Shown here: in pieces, positions 36,694-45,265 of the stretch
How positions within the stretch are numbered: position 1 is the first letter of the stretch
How the letters are laid out: each line of letters opens with the position of its first letter
From: Bradyrhizobium semiaridum
Lineage (GTDB): Bacteria > Pseudomonadota > Alphaproteobacteria > Rhizobiales > Xanthobacteraceae
Reading direction: 5' to 3'
Length of the DNA stretch: 64,000 nt
Assembly (NCBI RefSeq): GCF_020329505.1
Contig: NZ_JAGKJJ010000014.1
Span: forward strand, 83,633-147,632
Made by a program: the position numbers and the translations under genes
Notes under the pieces: generated by a model
Database searches by the model: none
What the model was told of the DNA's origin: nothing
The model's input: the letters and a program-made list of their open reading frames with translations, nothing else

Positions 36694-37347
36694 ATGGCAG
36701 CGCAGGGTTTTGACGGCGTGGAGCGGCGCGGACTGATGTTCGTCCTGTCGTCGCCGTCGGGCGCCGGCAAGACGACGCTGTCGCGCATGCTGCTCGAGCG
36801 CGAGCCAGGCCTGAAGATGTCGGTATCGGCCACGACGCGGCCGATGCGGCCGGGGGAAGTCGAGGGCCGGGACTACTTCTTTGTCGACAAGCAGAAGTTC
36901 GAGACGATGGTGCAGCAGGGTGACCTGCTCGAATGGGCGACTGTGTTCGACAATCTGTACGGCACGCCACGCGCGCCGGTCGAGGCGGCGTTATCGGTGG
37001 GACAGGACGTGCTGTTCGATATCGACTGGCAGGGCACGCAGCAATTGCACCAGAAGGCGAGCGCCGATGTGGTCCGCGTCTTCATCCTGCCGCCGTCGGC
37101 CGCCGATCTCGAGAAGCGGCTGCACACCCGCGCGCAGGATTCCGAGGACGTCATCCGGGGGCGGATGAACCGCGCCACCCATGAGCTGAGCCATTGGGCG
37201 GAGTACGACTACATCGTCGTCAATCAGAACGTCGACGACGCCTTTGCCGAGGTGCAGTCCATCCTGAAGGCTGAGCGGCTCAAGCGCGAGCGGCGCACAG
37301 GTCTCACGGAGTTCGTCCGCAACCTGCAGCGCCAGCTCGAGAAGTAG
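36694..37347 (+). CDS. gmk: guanylate kinase
   Basis: Gmk converts GMP to GDP with ATP in purine nucleotide metabolism. The 217-residue protein has the P-loop SPSGAGKTT at residues 20-28, the GMP-binding SVSATTRPMRPGEVEG region and YDYIVVNQNVDDAF near the C-terminus. It follows yicC by 3 bases, so the two are likely co-transcribed. The length is normal. Confidence 0.97.
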   Translation: MAAQGFDGVERRGLMFVLSSPSGAGKTTLSRMLLEREPGLKMSVSATTRPMRPGEVEGRDYFFVDKQKFETMVQQGDLLEWATVFDNLYGTPRAPVEAALSVGQDVLFDIDWQGTQQLHQKASADVVRVFILPPSAADLEKRLHTRAQDSEDVIRGRMNRATHELSHWAEYDYIVVNQNVDDAFAEVQSILKAERLKRERRTGLTEFVRNLQRQLEK

Positions 37348-37367
37348 AGTGTGATCCCGGGTCGTGC

Positions 37368-38375
37368 TCAGTTGGCCGCGCTGCGTGCCAGCCGCTGCAG
37401 CATGGCCGCGATCTGCCGGCTGTCCTCTGCCGTCTGGTCGAGATCGCGGGCCACACTCTCGCGCCGTGGAACCGGCGGCTCGGCCGGGCGTGGCGGCAGC
37501 TCCGACAGCCGGATCGGCCGCTGAAGGCTGACCTGCGCCGGCGGCGGCGCGCGCTCGAAGTGGATCGAATCCCACGGTGCACGCTGCTCGTCACGGACAT
37601 CGTAGGCGGGTGTGCGCCTGCGGGTCAGCTTCACGACCAGCGCGCTGACCAGGCCGGCCAATGCCAACGCGCCGACCATCACGACCAGCAGCATCTGGGT
37701 GGATGCGGACGGCTTCTCGGCGGGCGCTGCTTCGACCGCAGCGGCCGGTACCGGCGCAGGCGCCGGCGCGGCCTGTTGCGGCGGCGGGGCGTCGGTTTGC
37801 GCAACCGGTGCCGGCTGAGGCGTAGCGTATCGCGTGCCATTCGCCCTGGCCATGCTGGTGGAATCAAGCCACCTCGCGGCGCCATCCGCACTGGCTGGCG
37901 CCTGGGCGGCCGCGGCGCTGCCGGACTGATTGGCATCGGTTGGAGCCGGGGAAGCTGGGGCTTGGGGAGAGGGCCACTCGGCCCGCGCATCGGCAACCGC
38001 CTTGCTCATCGCAGGCTGCGATTGCTGCGGGAGCGGCTGCTGCGGCTGGGCTTGAGCCTGTGCCGGCGCGGTGTCCGCAGCCGTCGCGTCGGGCGCGGGG
38101 GCAGCCTGCTGTTGTGCGGTCACCGTCTTGGCGGCCTTGTTCTTTGCCTCACCGAGATACCAGCACTTGGTCTTTGTCGCGCGGTCGAGGTGATAGTACC
38201 AGTGGCTCCCGGCCGGTGCGGCCCCTTTCGGCGCCGACTGGCAATTGTCGGCCGTCTTGTCTGCTGACTTGGCCTGTGCAGTCGTGGCGGCATTCTGGGC
38301 TACAGCGCTGAAATTGGCGCCGGCCAGAATGCTGGCGACGAGCGCCGAAGCAAATTTTGCTGAACGATTTGACAT
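37368..38375 (-). CDS. secreted and membrane-anchored Pro/Ala-rich protein of unknown function
   Basis: From ATG 38375 the protein is about 335 residues with a signal peptide, a short conserved-looking domain containing GSHWYYHLDRATKTKCWYLG (about residues 56-75), a long Pro/Ala/Gln-rich stretch, then one transmembrane helix (MLLVVMVGALALAGLVSALVV) near residue 235 and a basic cytoplasmic tail with a final helix DLDQTAEDSRQIAAMLQRLA. I do not recognise a named family. It is convergent with gmk. A transmembrane protein with a periplasmic linker domain is the clear structural inference. Confidence 0.7.
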   Translation of the reverse strand: MSNRSAKFASALVASILAGANFSAVAQNAATTAQAKSADKTADNCQSAPKGAAPAGSHWYYHLDRATKTKCWYLGEAKNKAAKTVTAQQQAAPAPDATAADTAPAQAQAQPQQPLPQQSQPAMSKAVADARAEWPSPQAPASPAPTDANQSGSAAAAQAPASADGAARWLDSTSMARANGTRYATPQPAPVAQTDAPPPQQAAPAPAPVPAAAVEAAPAEKPSASTQMLLVVMVGALALAGLVSALVVKLTRRRTPAYDVRDEQRAPWDSIHFERAPPPAQVSLQRPIRLSELPPRPAEPPVPRRESVARDLDQTAEDSRQIAAMLQRLARSAAN

Positions 38376-38732
38376 ACGCGTCCCCGGTATTTTTTTACTC
38401 AAACGCTGGCGATTCCAATCTCGTCAAAGAGTTGGGTCGCAATGCGCCGCAAATCCGGAACGGGTAGGGCTTAATTGCGGCTTGCGGCGCTCCGCGATTG
38501 CGGCGCGCCGCCGGCTAAAACAGTGCGGTCGTTATTGCTGCAGTTGCTATTGCTTTGATGGCGGACCAGGTTCCGCGGCAGCCGTCGGAGCGGCGGAACG
38601 TTTCCGCGCCGCTGCGGCCGGTGCCGCCGCAGCCGATTGAGATTTACGACCCAGGCGCGGTGGACACCACCGCGTGCTTCAATTGCGCCGTGGCCGCCTC
38701 TCACATCGGCACACGGCAGGGCTGCCGGCAGG
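38376..38732. other. gene-poor spacer between the anchored protein and adhP-like gene
   Basis: This 357-base spacer holds the probable promoter of the 37368-38375 gene. Frames inside it are short and lack start codons with ribosome-binding sites. A plus-strand frame from 38558 has decent composition for about 45 codons but runs into the reverse strand of the dehydrogenase gene and is not supported. No repeat of note was seen. Confidence 0.4.
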
Positions 38733-39791
38733 CTAGTTCTTCAGGACGATGCGCCCGACGACCCTGCCGGCGCGCAGTTCGTCGATCCATTTCTGGACGT
38801 CGGCCATCGGCTCTTCCTTCATCGGCGTCGGCTTGATCTTGCCGGCGCGGGCGAGCGCCATCAATTCCTGGCCTTCGGCCAACGTACCCACCATGAAGCC
38901 TTCGATGGTCATGCGCTTGTAGACCCACTGCACCATCGGCAGCGTGAACTGGCCGCCCATCAGGCCGGACACCACGATCTTGCCGCCGCGCGCCACCGTC
39001 GACACCGCGAACGCCATCGACTTCTCGTTGCCGGCAAAGTCGACGACGCCGTCGAAGCCGCCGTCGCTCTCCTTCAGCATGCGCTTGACGACGTCGGGCT
39101 CCGCCGGATCGTAGGCGGCCGCTGCGCCGTTCTTCAGCGCGGTGTCGCGCGCTGCCGGGCTGAGGTCGGCGACCGTGATGTTCTGCTTGAACATCGCCTG
39201 CGCGAAGGACAGGCCCATCATGCCGACGCCGCCAAGCCCGATCAGCAGCAGATTGCGCTGGCGCGGACGGTCGACCAGCCGCTTCAGCGCGCCATAGGCG
39301 GTGACGCCCGAGCACATCAGCGTCGCGGCCTGGTTGACCGGCAGCGGATCGTAGTCGAGCAGGTACTTTGCGTCGGGCACCAGCACGTGCGTGGCGAAGC
39401 CGCCGTCGATGGAGACGCCGAGGAAACGCTGCTTGACGCAGAGGTTCTCGTCGCCGGCGAGGCAGTCGCGGCACAGGCCGCAGCCGATCCAGGGGAAGAC
39501 CGCCTTCTTGGTGCCGATCAGGTCCTTCGGCGCGTCGGGACCGACCTCGTCGACGATGCCCGCGATCTCGTGGCCGAGTGTGAAAGGCAGCGTCATGCCG
39601 CGCGTGGTGTCGAGCTTCTTGCCGCCGCCGAGATCGGCGTAGCCATCCTGGATGTGGAGATCGGAATGGCACAGGCCGCAGCGCTCGATGCGCACAAGCA
39701 CCTCGCGCCCCTGCGGCTTCGGCGTGTCGACGATGGTTTCGCACAGCGGCGCATCGAACTTGACGAGGGATTGGCGAACCATACGCGCCAT
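38733..39791 (-). CDS. zinc-dependent alcohol dehydrogenase (AdhP-like)
   Basis: The 352-residue enzyme is a medium-chain zinc alcohol dehydrogenase. The catalytic zinc ligands are C41 and H73 with E74, the structural zinc is bound by C104, C107, C110 and C118 (GCGLCRDC), and the Rossmann motif GLGGVGMMG is present. It likely interconverts primary alcohols and aldehydes with NAD. It starts at ATG 39791 with an AGGAG site upstream. It sits between rsmA and an unrelated gene, which is not a standard neighbourhood, so it may be an insertion. Substrate is not deducible. Confidence 0.92.
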   Translation of the reverse strand: MARMVRQSLVKFDAPLCETIVDTPKPQGREVLVRIERCGLCHSDLHIQDGYADLGGGKKLDTTRGMTLPFTLGHEIAGIVDEVGPDAPKDLIGTKKAVFPWIGCGLCRDCLAGDENLCVKQRFLGVSIDGGFATHVLVPDAKYLLDYDPLPVNQAATLMCSGVTAYGALKRLVDRPRQRNLLLIGLGGVGMMGLSFAQAMFKQNITVADLSPAARDTALKNGAAAAYDPAEPDVVKRMLKESDGGFDGVVDFAGNEKSMAFAVSTVARGGKIVVSGLMGGQFTLPMVQWVYKRMTIEGFMVGTLAEGQELMALARAGKIKPTPMKEEPMADVQKWIDELRAGRVVGRIVLKN

Positions 39792-39811
39792 TACGTTTTC
39801 TCCTGATGTTT

Positions 39812-40666
39812 CTATTTTGTGGCCCGTATATCGGCCAATTCCCTGGCCATGGCAACAAAGCCGGCGACCGGAACGGTCTCGGCGCGGCGCGTGGCGTCGA
39901 TACCGGCGGCCGCGGCGAGCTGCGCCGGATCGACCGAGAGCGATTTCAGGCTCTGGCGCAGCATCTTGCGGCGCTGGCCGAAGGCGGCGGCGGCGACCTG
40001 CTCGAGCAAGCGGCGGTCGCACGGCTCCGGCGCGGCGCGCGGTATCAATCGTACCACCGAGGAAGTGACCTGCGGCTGCGGCACGAACGCCGCCGGCGAG
40101 ATGTCGAACAGGACCTTGGTCTCGGCGCGCCAATTGGCCAGCACCGCAAGCCGGCCATAGGCTTCCTCGTCCTGCTGCGCGACGATGCGCTCGGCGACCT
40201 CGCGCTGGAACATCAGCACCATCGTGTCGTACCAGGGCGGCCACGGCTCGATCGACAGCCAGTCGACCAGGAGCTGGGTCGCGATGTTGTAGGGCAGGTT
40301 GGCGACGATCTTGGCCTTTCGACCGTCGAGTAGCGGGCGCGGATCAAACTGCTGCGCATCGCCATGGACGATCTCGATGCGGCCGGGATAGCGCTTGACG
40401 AGGTAGTCGAGCGCGCCGATCGCGCGCTCGTCGCGCTCGACGGCGATCACGCGCCTGGCGCCGAGCGCGAGCAGCGCACGCGTCAATCCGCCGGGGCCGG
40501 GTCCGACCTCGATCACGGTGGAATCCTCGAGCGGACCCGCGGCGCGGGCGATGCGCGCGGTGAGATTGAGATCGAGCAGGAAATTCTGGCCCAGCGATTT
40601 GCGCGCCGACAGCTGGTGCTCGCGAATGATCTCGCGCAGCGGCGGCAGATCGTCGATCGCGCTCAC
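39812..40666 (-). CDS. rsmA: 16S rRNA dimethyladenosine transferase (RsmA/KsgA)
   Basis: RsmA dimethylates two adenines near the 3' end of 16S rRNA during 30S assembly. The 284-residue protein has SLGQNFL near residue 24, the SAM-binding IEVGPGPGG at residues 52-60 and the catalytic NLPYNI at residues 123-128. It starts four bases after pdxA, and the pdxA-rsmA pair is conserved in proteobacteria. Length is normal. Confidence 0.97.
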   Translation of the reverse strand: MSAIDDLPPLREIIREHQLSARKSLGQNFLLDLNLTARIARAAGPLEDSTVIEVGPGPGGLTRALLALGARRVIAVERDERAIGALDYLVKRYPGRIEIVHGDAQQFDPRPLLDGRKAKIVANLPYNIATQLLVDWLSIEPWPPWYDTMVLMFQREVAERIVAQQDEEAYGRLAVLANWRAETKVLFDISPAAFVPQPQVTSSVVRLIPRAAPEPCDRRLLEQVAAAAFGQRRKMLRQSLKSLSVDPAQLAAAAGIDATRRAETVPVAGFVAMARELADIRATK

Positions 40667-40669
40667 ACC

Positions 40670-41665
40670 TTAACCCGCCGCCATGCGCGCGGCGAGCCGC
40701 AGCGCGGCGATCAGGCTCGAGGGATTGGCCTTGCCGGTGCCGGCGATGTCGAACGCGGTGCCGTGATCCGGCGAGGTCCGGATGAACGGCAGGCCCAGCG
40801 TGACGTTGACGGCATCCTCGAACGCGACCGTCTTGATCGGGATCAGCGCCTGATCGTGATACATGCAGATCGCGCAGTCATAGGTTTTTCGCGCAGCTTC
40901 ATGGAACAGCGTGTCGGCCGGCAGCGGACCCCTGGCGGTGATGCCGTCGCGGCGCAGGATCTCGACCGCGGGCGCGACGATCTCGACGTCCTCCATGCCG
41001 AGCGTGCCGTCTTCGCCGGCATGCGGATTGAGGCCCGATATCGCGAGCCGCGGCGCGGCGAGGCCGAACCGCGCCTTCATGTCGGCGACCACGATGCGCG
41101 CGGTCGACACGATCAGGTCGGTGGACAGTTGTGCCAGCGCCTCGCGCACCGAGACATGGATCGTCACCGGGACCACGGCGAGGGTCGGCGACCACAGCAT
41201 CATCACCGGCTGCGGCGCCGGGCCGCCGGCGCCGGCGAGCTCGGCGAGGAATTCGGTGTGGCCGGGATGCCGGAAGCCGGCGCGATACAGCACATTCTTG
41301 GCGATCGGATTGGTGACGACTGCGCCGGCGTTGCCGGACGTCACGTCGGCGACCGCCTGGCGGATCGAGGCCATCGCAGCGTCGGCGCTGCTCCCATCGG
41401 GCACGCCCGGCTGCGCCGTCGCCAGCTTGCCGGTCGCAACGACGGGCAGGGCGCGCGGGAACGCTGCGGCTGCTTCCTCGGCGCTGACATCGGCCAACTC
41501 GACCGTGAGCCCCAGCGCCTTCGCGCGCGCGGCCAGCGCTGCCCGGTCACCGAGCAGATAGAACGGCGGGAGATCGAGTTCCTGGCGCCGCAGCCAGGCA
41601 GCGAGGGTGATGTCGGGTCCGATGCCTGCGGGCTCGCCGGATGTCAGCGCGAGAGGTCTGGCCAT
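40670..41665 (-). CDS. pdxA: 4-hydroxythreonine-4-phosphate dehydrogenase
   Basis: PdxA oxidises 4-phosphohydroxy-L-threonine, a step in de novo pyridoxal phosphate synthesis. The 331-residue protein begins with the usual LALTSGEPAGIGPD, contains AGFRHPGHTEFLAE with a metal-binding His, and has ISGLNPHAGEDG and MYHDQALIP, with further metal His residues. It is placed between the SurA-like gene and rsmA, a conserved order. The PLP it helps make is the cofactor of Alr encoded in this window. Confidence 0.97.
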   Translation of the reverse strand: MARPLALTSGEPAGIGPDITLAAWLRRQELDLPPFYLLGDRAALAARAKALGLTVELADVSAEEAAAAFPRALPVVATGKLATAQPGVPDGSSADAAMASIRQAVADVTSGNAGAVVTNPIAKNVLYRAGFRHPGHTEFLAELAGAGGPAPQPVMMLWSPTLAVVPVTIHVSVREALAQLSTDLIVSTARIVVADMKARFGLAAPRLAISGLNPHAGEDGTLGMEDVEIVAPAVEILRRDGITARGPLPADTLFHEAARKTYDCAICMYHDQALIPIKTVAFEDAVNVTLGLPFIRTSPDHGTAFDIAGTGKANPSSLIAALRLAARMAAG

Positions 41666-41682
41666 GGATCAACGATAGTCGA

Positions 41683-42705
41683 TCATCGGCCGCCTGGATA
41701 TTCGATCATCGCGGCTTTGCGGACTTCGGCCAGGTAGGCCTTCGACTTCGCTTCGTACTTCTGCACGTACATCTTGTCGCGGATCTCGCGCTTCTTCGGC
41801 GTGTCCACGGTGGTGGCCTTACGGCCGCAGAGCGCGACCATCTCGACGCCCTGCTTGGTGATCTCGGGCGCGGTGAGATGACCGATCGCGGTCTTGTCGA
41901 GGATGTCGCGCAACTGTTGCGGCAGGTCCGCCGACGTCTTCACGACGATTTCGCGGATCGCCGCGTTGCGCATCGCCTTGAAGTAGGAGTTGGCCTCCTC
42001 GCAGCTGGTGACGCGCTCGCGCAGGCTCTCGGCCTCCTTGCGCCTGGTCTCATAGTCGGACTGCGGCGCACCGCGCGGCACGATCAGCACGATCGGCTGC
42101 ATCCGGTATTCGAAAGCCTCGGCATCGGTCGCCCCGCCGCTCTCCTTGACCGCTGCGTTCACGTCCTTCTCGCCGACCTGCAAGCTCTCCTTGAAGCGTC
42201 CGCGCACGAGGTTGGTCCAGACCATGTCGGCCTTGATCCGCTGCTTCAGCGTGTCGGTCCGGATGCCCTTGCTCTCCAGCACCTTGGTGAGCTGGTCGCC
42301 GGTGAGCCGCATGCGCTGCGCCATTCCGTTGAAGGCCTGGTCGACGTCGCTGGAGCCGGGATCGACACCGAATTTCTTGGCTTCCTTGATCTTGACCTTC
42401 TCGTCGATCAGGTCGTTGAGAATGGCCTGGCGGTTCTCGCCCTTCTTGCCGGTCAGCGCGTCGAGCTTGGCGCGCTGCTCGATGTCGAAATTGGTGATCG
42501 GCTCGCCATTGACCATCACGGCGATGGTCTGGGCGTGCGCCGTGACGCCTCCTCCTGCCAGCAGGGCGAGGGCCAGTAAGGAGCTCCGCAGGAGTGAATG
42601 GCGGCGTGCCTGAAATCGGAACGGAGCTTCTGGTTCTGACGCGTTTTCTTCACGCGAACCGGCACCCACTTCGCTCGAAAACGCTCTAGCGATCGTTATT
42701 CTCAT
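41683..42705 (-). CDS. SurA-like periplasmic peptidyl-prolyl isomerase/chaperone
   Basis: The protein has a signal peptide (SLLRSSLLALALLAGGGVTAHAQ) and then IAVMVNGEPITNFDIEQRAKL, the SurA N-terminal chaperone domain opening. A single, degenerate parvulin-like region follows (about residues 190-310), ending YLAEVRKAAMIEYPGG. SurA chaperones outer-membrane proteins and lptD is the neighbouring upstream gene, the common lptD-surA-pdxA-rsmA order. The first about 27 codons of the annotated frame lie in a dispersed repeat, so the actual start could be further downstream. No other ATG exists before the signal peptide. Confidence 0.88.
   Translation of the reverse strand: MRITIARAFSSEVGAGSREENASEPEAPFRFQARRHSLLRSSLLALALLAGGGVTAHAQTIAVMVNGEPITNFDIEQRAKLDALTGKKGENRQAILNDLIDEKVKIKEAKKFGVDPGSSDVDQAFNGMAQRMRLTGDQLTKVLESKGIRTDTLKQRIKADMVWTNLVRGRFKESLQVGEKDVNAAVKESGGATDAEAFEYRMQPIVLIVPRGAPQSDYETRRKEAESLRERVTSCEEANSYFKAMRNAAIREIVVKTSADLPQQLRDILDKTAIGHLTAPEITKQGVEMVALCGRKATTVDTPKKREIRDKMYVQKYEAKSKAYLAEVRKAAMIEYPGGR
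42637..42691. repeat. dispersed palindromic repeat overlapping the 5' end of the SurA-like gene
   Basis: The reverse-complement text AGAGCGTTTTCGAGCGAAGT followed by GGGTGCCGGTTCGCG and GAAGAAAACGCGTCAGAA is closely related to the repeat at 22638-22671. AAAACGC and GCGTTTT arms can pair. The element is translated in frame in the first 30 codons of the SurA-like gene, giving residues RAFSSEVGAGSREENAS. Confidence 0.7.
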
Positions 42706-42769
42706 GTCAGCCGTCTAAACCCATTCAAGCTGGCGCCGCGGACCGCGGGCATCCAGAACCGGTTCCACG

Positions 42770-45265
42770 CTACTGGAGGCCAGCCGAGCTGTTCGTCAAC
42801 GAGGACTGGGCGATGGTCCGCAGGCCAATCTGGAACATGAAGGCGTGGCTGAGCGTGGGCGGCGTGGCTCCGGCCACGTAACTATATGAGGTGACATAGT
42901 TGGCAGCCAGCACGAAGCAGTCGTCCACATAGCCCGCGCCGACCACATACTGGTTGATCTTGTTCGCTTCAAGGTCCCAGCGGGCGCCACCCGAGACCAC
43001 CCAGTTCGAAGCAACCTTGACCGATCCGCTGGCAAGAATGCCTTCGCGACGGGTCAGGTAGCCCAGTTCCGGCTGGGCGGCATAGTTGCCGTACATCATG
43101 GTGACCGACCAGCGGTCGAAATTGGCGGTTCCCTGGGCTTCGAACCGGTTGACGTTCCAGGTCGCCTCATCCATGCGCGAGCGGACGCTGAACGTATAGG
43201 TCCGGTTGGGCGAATAGGCGAGGCTGGCGACATAATCCGAGCGCGGGTTCTGCAGGCCGGAATCGACGCCAGTATTGGTGACGTCGGCGACCGCGAACGA
43301 GTTCAACCCGAACAGCTGGTAGGACTGGCCGAACATCGCCTTGATGCTGCCGCCGCGATCGAACTGGGTGGTGGCCTGCACGCCGACGTTGGCGCGGCTG
43401 CCGCCCTCGACGCGGTCGTAGCCGGAGAATTTGTCGACCGAGAACAGGTTGCTGGTGTCGAACACCAGGCTCTGCGCATCCTCGTTCGGCAGCCTGCCGG
43501 CATCAGGCTCGTTGGGCCGGATGATGACCTGCGCGATCGGCTCGATCGTGGTCGTGCCCCACGGCTGCACGTTGATGAAGGGGTAGCGGTATTCGAGCCC
43601 GATGGTCGGCATCATGCGGACCGTCTGGGTGTCCCCGACCGGCAGGAAGTTGGAGACGCCGGGCTGGTTCGAAATGTCGGCATTGATCGCGTCGGCGCGG
43701 ACGCTGGCGAACGGCGTCCAGATCTGGCCGAACGGGTCGGTGTACGACTTGCGCCACTGCGTCTCCGCCGTCAGGCGAGTGTAGGTGCCGGGCATGCCGC
43801 GCAGCAGGCACTGCGTCGGCGTCCGCGCCATCGGATCGGCTGACGTCGCGACGCACAGGCTGCTGGCGCTGGCGAGGTTGGTGATCGGATCGAACACCGC
43901 GCTTTCGCGGGTCAGGTTGGTGAAGTTGAACCGGTAGCTGAACTCACCGCCGAGCACCGGGCTGTTGATCACATTGTTGTAGTCGATCACGGGAGCAACT
44001 ACCGGGACCTTATCCTGGTTGCCCGAGAAGCTGAGATAGTAGATCGCACGCGCGTCGAAGAAGCTGCGGTTGCCGACGCCGGTCAGATAGAGCTGCGAGA
44101 TCGCCTCGGTCGGCAGCGACATGAACGAGCCGAACGGGTCCTTGTACTGGGCCAGCCGGTAATCGGACATGAAATAGTAGTCGGACAACAGGACGCCGTC
44201 CCAGCCCCAGGTCCATTTGTCATTCAGCGCGAACTGGCCCTTGGTCTCGACGCCGCCACGGAATTGGCGGTCGCCGGGCTGGCCCTTGAAGGCATCGGGA
44301 TCGGTCTGGTCGATGCCGTAGAGCCGGACCTGATAGGCGCCGTTCGACAGGCGCTGACGGAATTCACCCTGCAGCAGCACGCCCTGTTTCGTGGTGAAGC
44401 GCGGATTGAACGTCGCGTCGAAATCCGGCGCGAGCGCGAAATAATACGGGACTTCGACGCCGTATCCGAAGGCGGTATACGAGGTGAAGGCCGGCATCAG
44501 GAAGCCGCTCTTGCGCTTCACCGTCGGGTCGGGCGTCGAGAAGTAGGGCAGATACGCCATCGGAACGCCGAAGAACTCGATCTGGGCGTTCTCGAAATAG
44601 AGCATCTTCTCGGTCTGATTGTGGATGATCCGCGCGCCCTTGACCTGCCACAGCGGCGGCTTCTTCGGATCGTCCTTGCAAGGTGCGCAGGCGGTATAAA
44701 CGCCGTTGTCGAACACGGTGTAATTGCCGCTGGAGCGATCGGCCCGGGTCGCCGCCATGCGGGTCTGGTCCTCGGTGTCGACGCGCAGCGAATCGACGAA
44801 ACCGTCGCGGTAGTCGTCGCTGAGATCCAGGATGTTGGCGTAGGTGATCTTGCCTTCCGCATCGGTCATGCGGATGTTGCCCTCGGCATGAAGACGCTTG
44901 GTCTTCTGGTCGTAGATCACCTTGTCGGCTTCGACGCTGGTGCCGTTGTAGAACAGCTGCACATTGCCGACCGCCGAGATGCGCTGGTTGTTGTAGTCGT
45001 AATCGACCTCGGTGGCCTGAACGAGCATCTGCCCGTCGTTCTTGGCCGGGGGGCGGGACGGTTTCGGCGGTCGCGGATTGTAGGTGAAGCTCTGCGCGGC
45101 AGCCGACGTCGGCGCGGCGATGTCGAGCGCGCTCACGGCGACAAAGGCGGTGAGGACGGCGGCGAGCGAGGCGCCGAAAGCGGCCACGCGGCTGCGATGA
45201 CGGCGCAAGCGATTGCGCTGCCTGAACACAGACGACCTCGACTGGCGGGCGGCGACGTCTGCCAC
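42770..45265 (-). CDS. lptD: LPS-assembly outer-membrane protein LptD
   Basis: LptD inserts lipopolysaccharide into the outer membrane with LptE. From GTG 45265 the protein is 831 residues: a signal sequence (AFGASLAAVLTAFVAVSALD), an N-terminal LptA-like beta-jellyroll (QMLVQATEVDYDYNNQRISAVG type) and a large beta-barrel ending in LRTIAQSSLTNSSAGLQ. Late cysteine in the strand YVDDCFVLAANY and others (CAPC, CVATS) may form the disulfides needed for function. The start is fixed by the one-base overlap with the lptG stop (TAGTG) and AGGAGG just upstream, despite a longer open frame. Confidence 0.94.
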   Translation of the reverse strand: MADVAARQSRSSVFRQRNRLRRHRSRVAAFGASLAAVLTAFVAVSALDIAAPTSAAAQSFTYNPRPPKPSRPPAKNDGQMLVQATEVDYDYNNQRISAVGNVQLFYNGTSVEADKVIYDQKTKRLHAEGNIRMTDAEGKITYANILDLSDDYRDGFVDSLRVDTEDQTRMAATRADRSSGNYTVFDNGVYTACAPCKDDPKKPPLWQVKGARIIHNQTEKMLYFENAQIEFFGVPMAYLPYFSTPDPTVKRKSGFLMPAFTSYTAFGYGVEVPYYFALAPDFDATFNPRFTTKQGVLLQGEFRQRLSNGAYQVRLYGIDQTDPDAFKGQPGDRQFRGGVETKGQFALNDKWTWGWDGVLLSDYYFMSDYRLAQYKDPFGSFMSLPTEAISQLYLTGVGNRSFFDARAIYYLSFSGNQDKVPVVAPVIDYNNVINSPVLGGEFSYRFNFTNLTRESAVFDPITNLASASSLCVATSADPMARTPTQCLLRGMPGTYTRLTAETQWRKSYTDPFGQIWTPFASVRADAINADISNQPGVSNFLPVGDTQTVRMMPTIGLEYRYPFINVQPWGTTTIEPIAQVIIRPNEPDAGRLPNEDAQSLVFDTSNLFSVDKFSGYDRVEGGSRANVGVQATTQFDRGGSIKAMFGQSYQLFGLNSFAVADVTNTGVDSGLQNPRSDYVASLAYSPNRTYTFSVRSRMDEATWNVNRFEAQGTANFDRWSVTMMYGNYAAQPELGYLTRREGILASGSVKVASNWVVSGGARWDLEANKINQYVVGAGYVDDCFVLAANYVTSYSYVAGATPPTLSHAFMFQIGLRTIAQSSLTNSSAGLQ

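Noticed and set aside
38558..38836. Plus-strand frame of 93 codons before the alcohol dehydrogenase gene
   Set aside because: The first 45 codons have acceptable composition, but there is no ribosome-binding site at the ATG and the rest overlaps the reverse strand of a secure gene.
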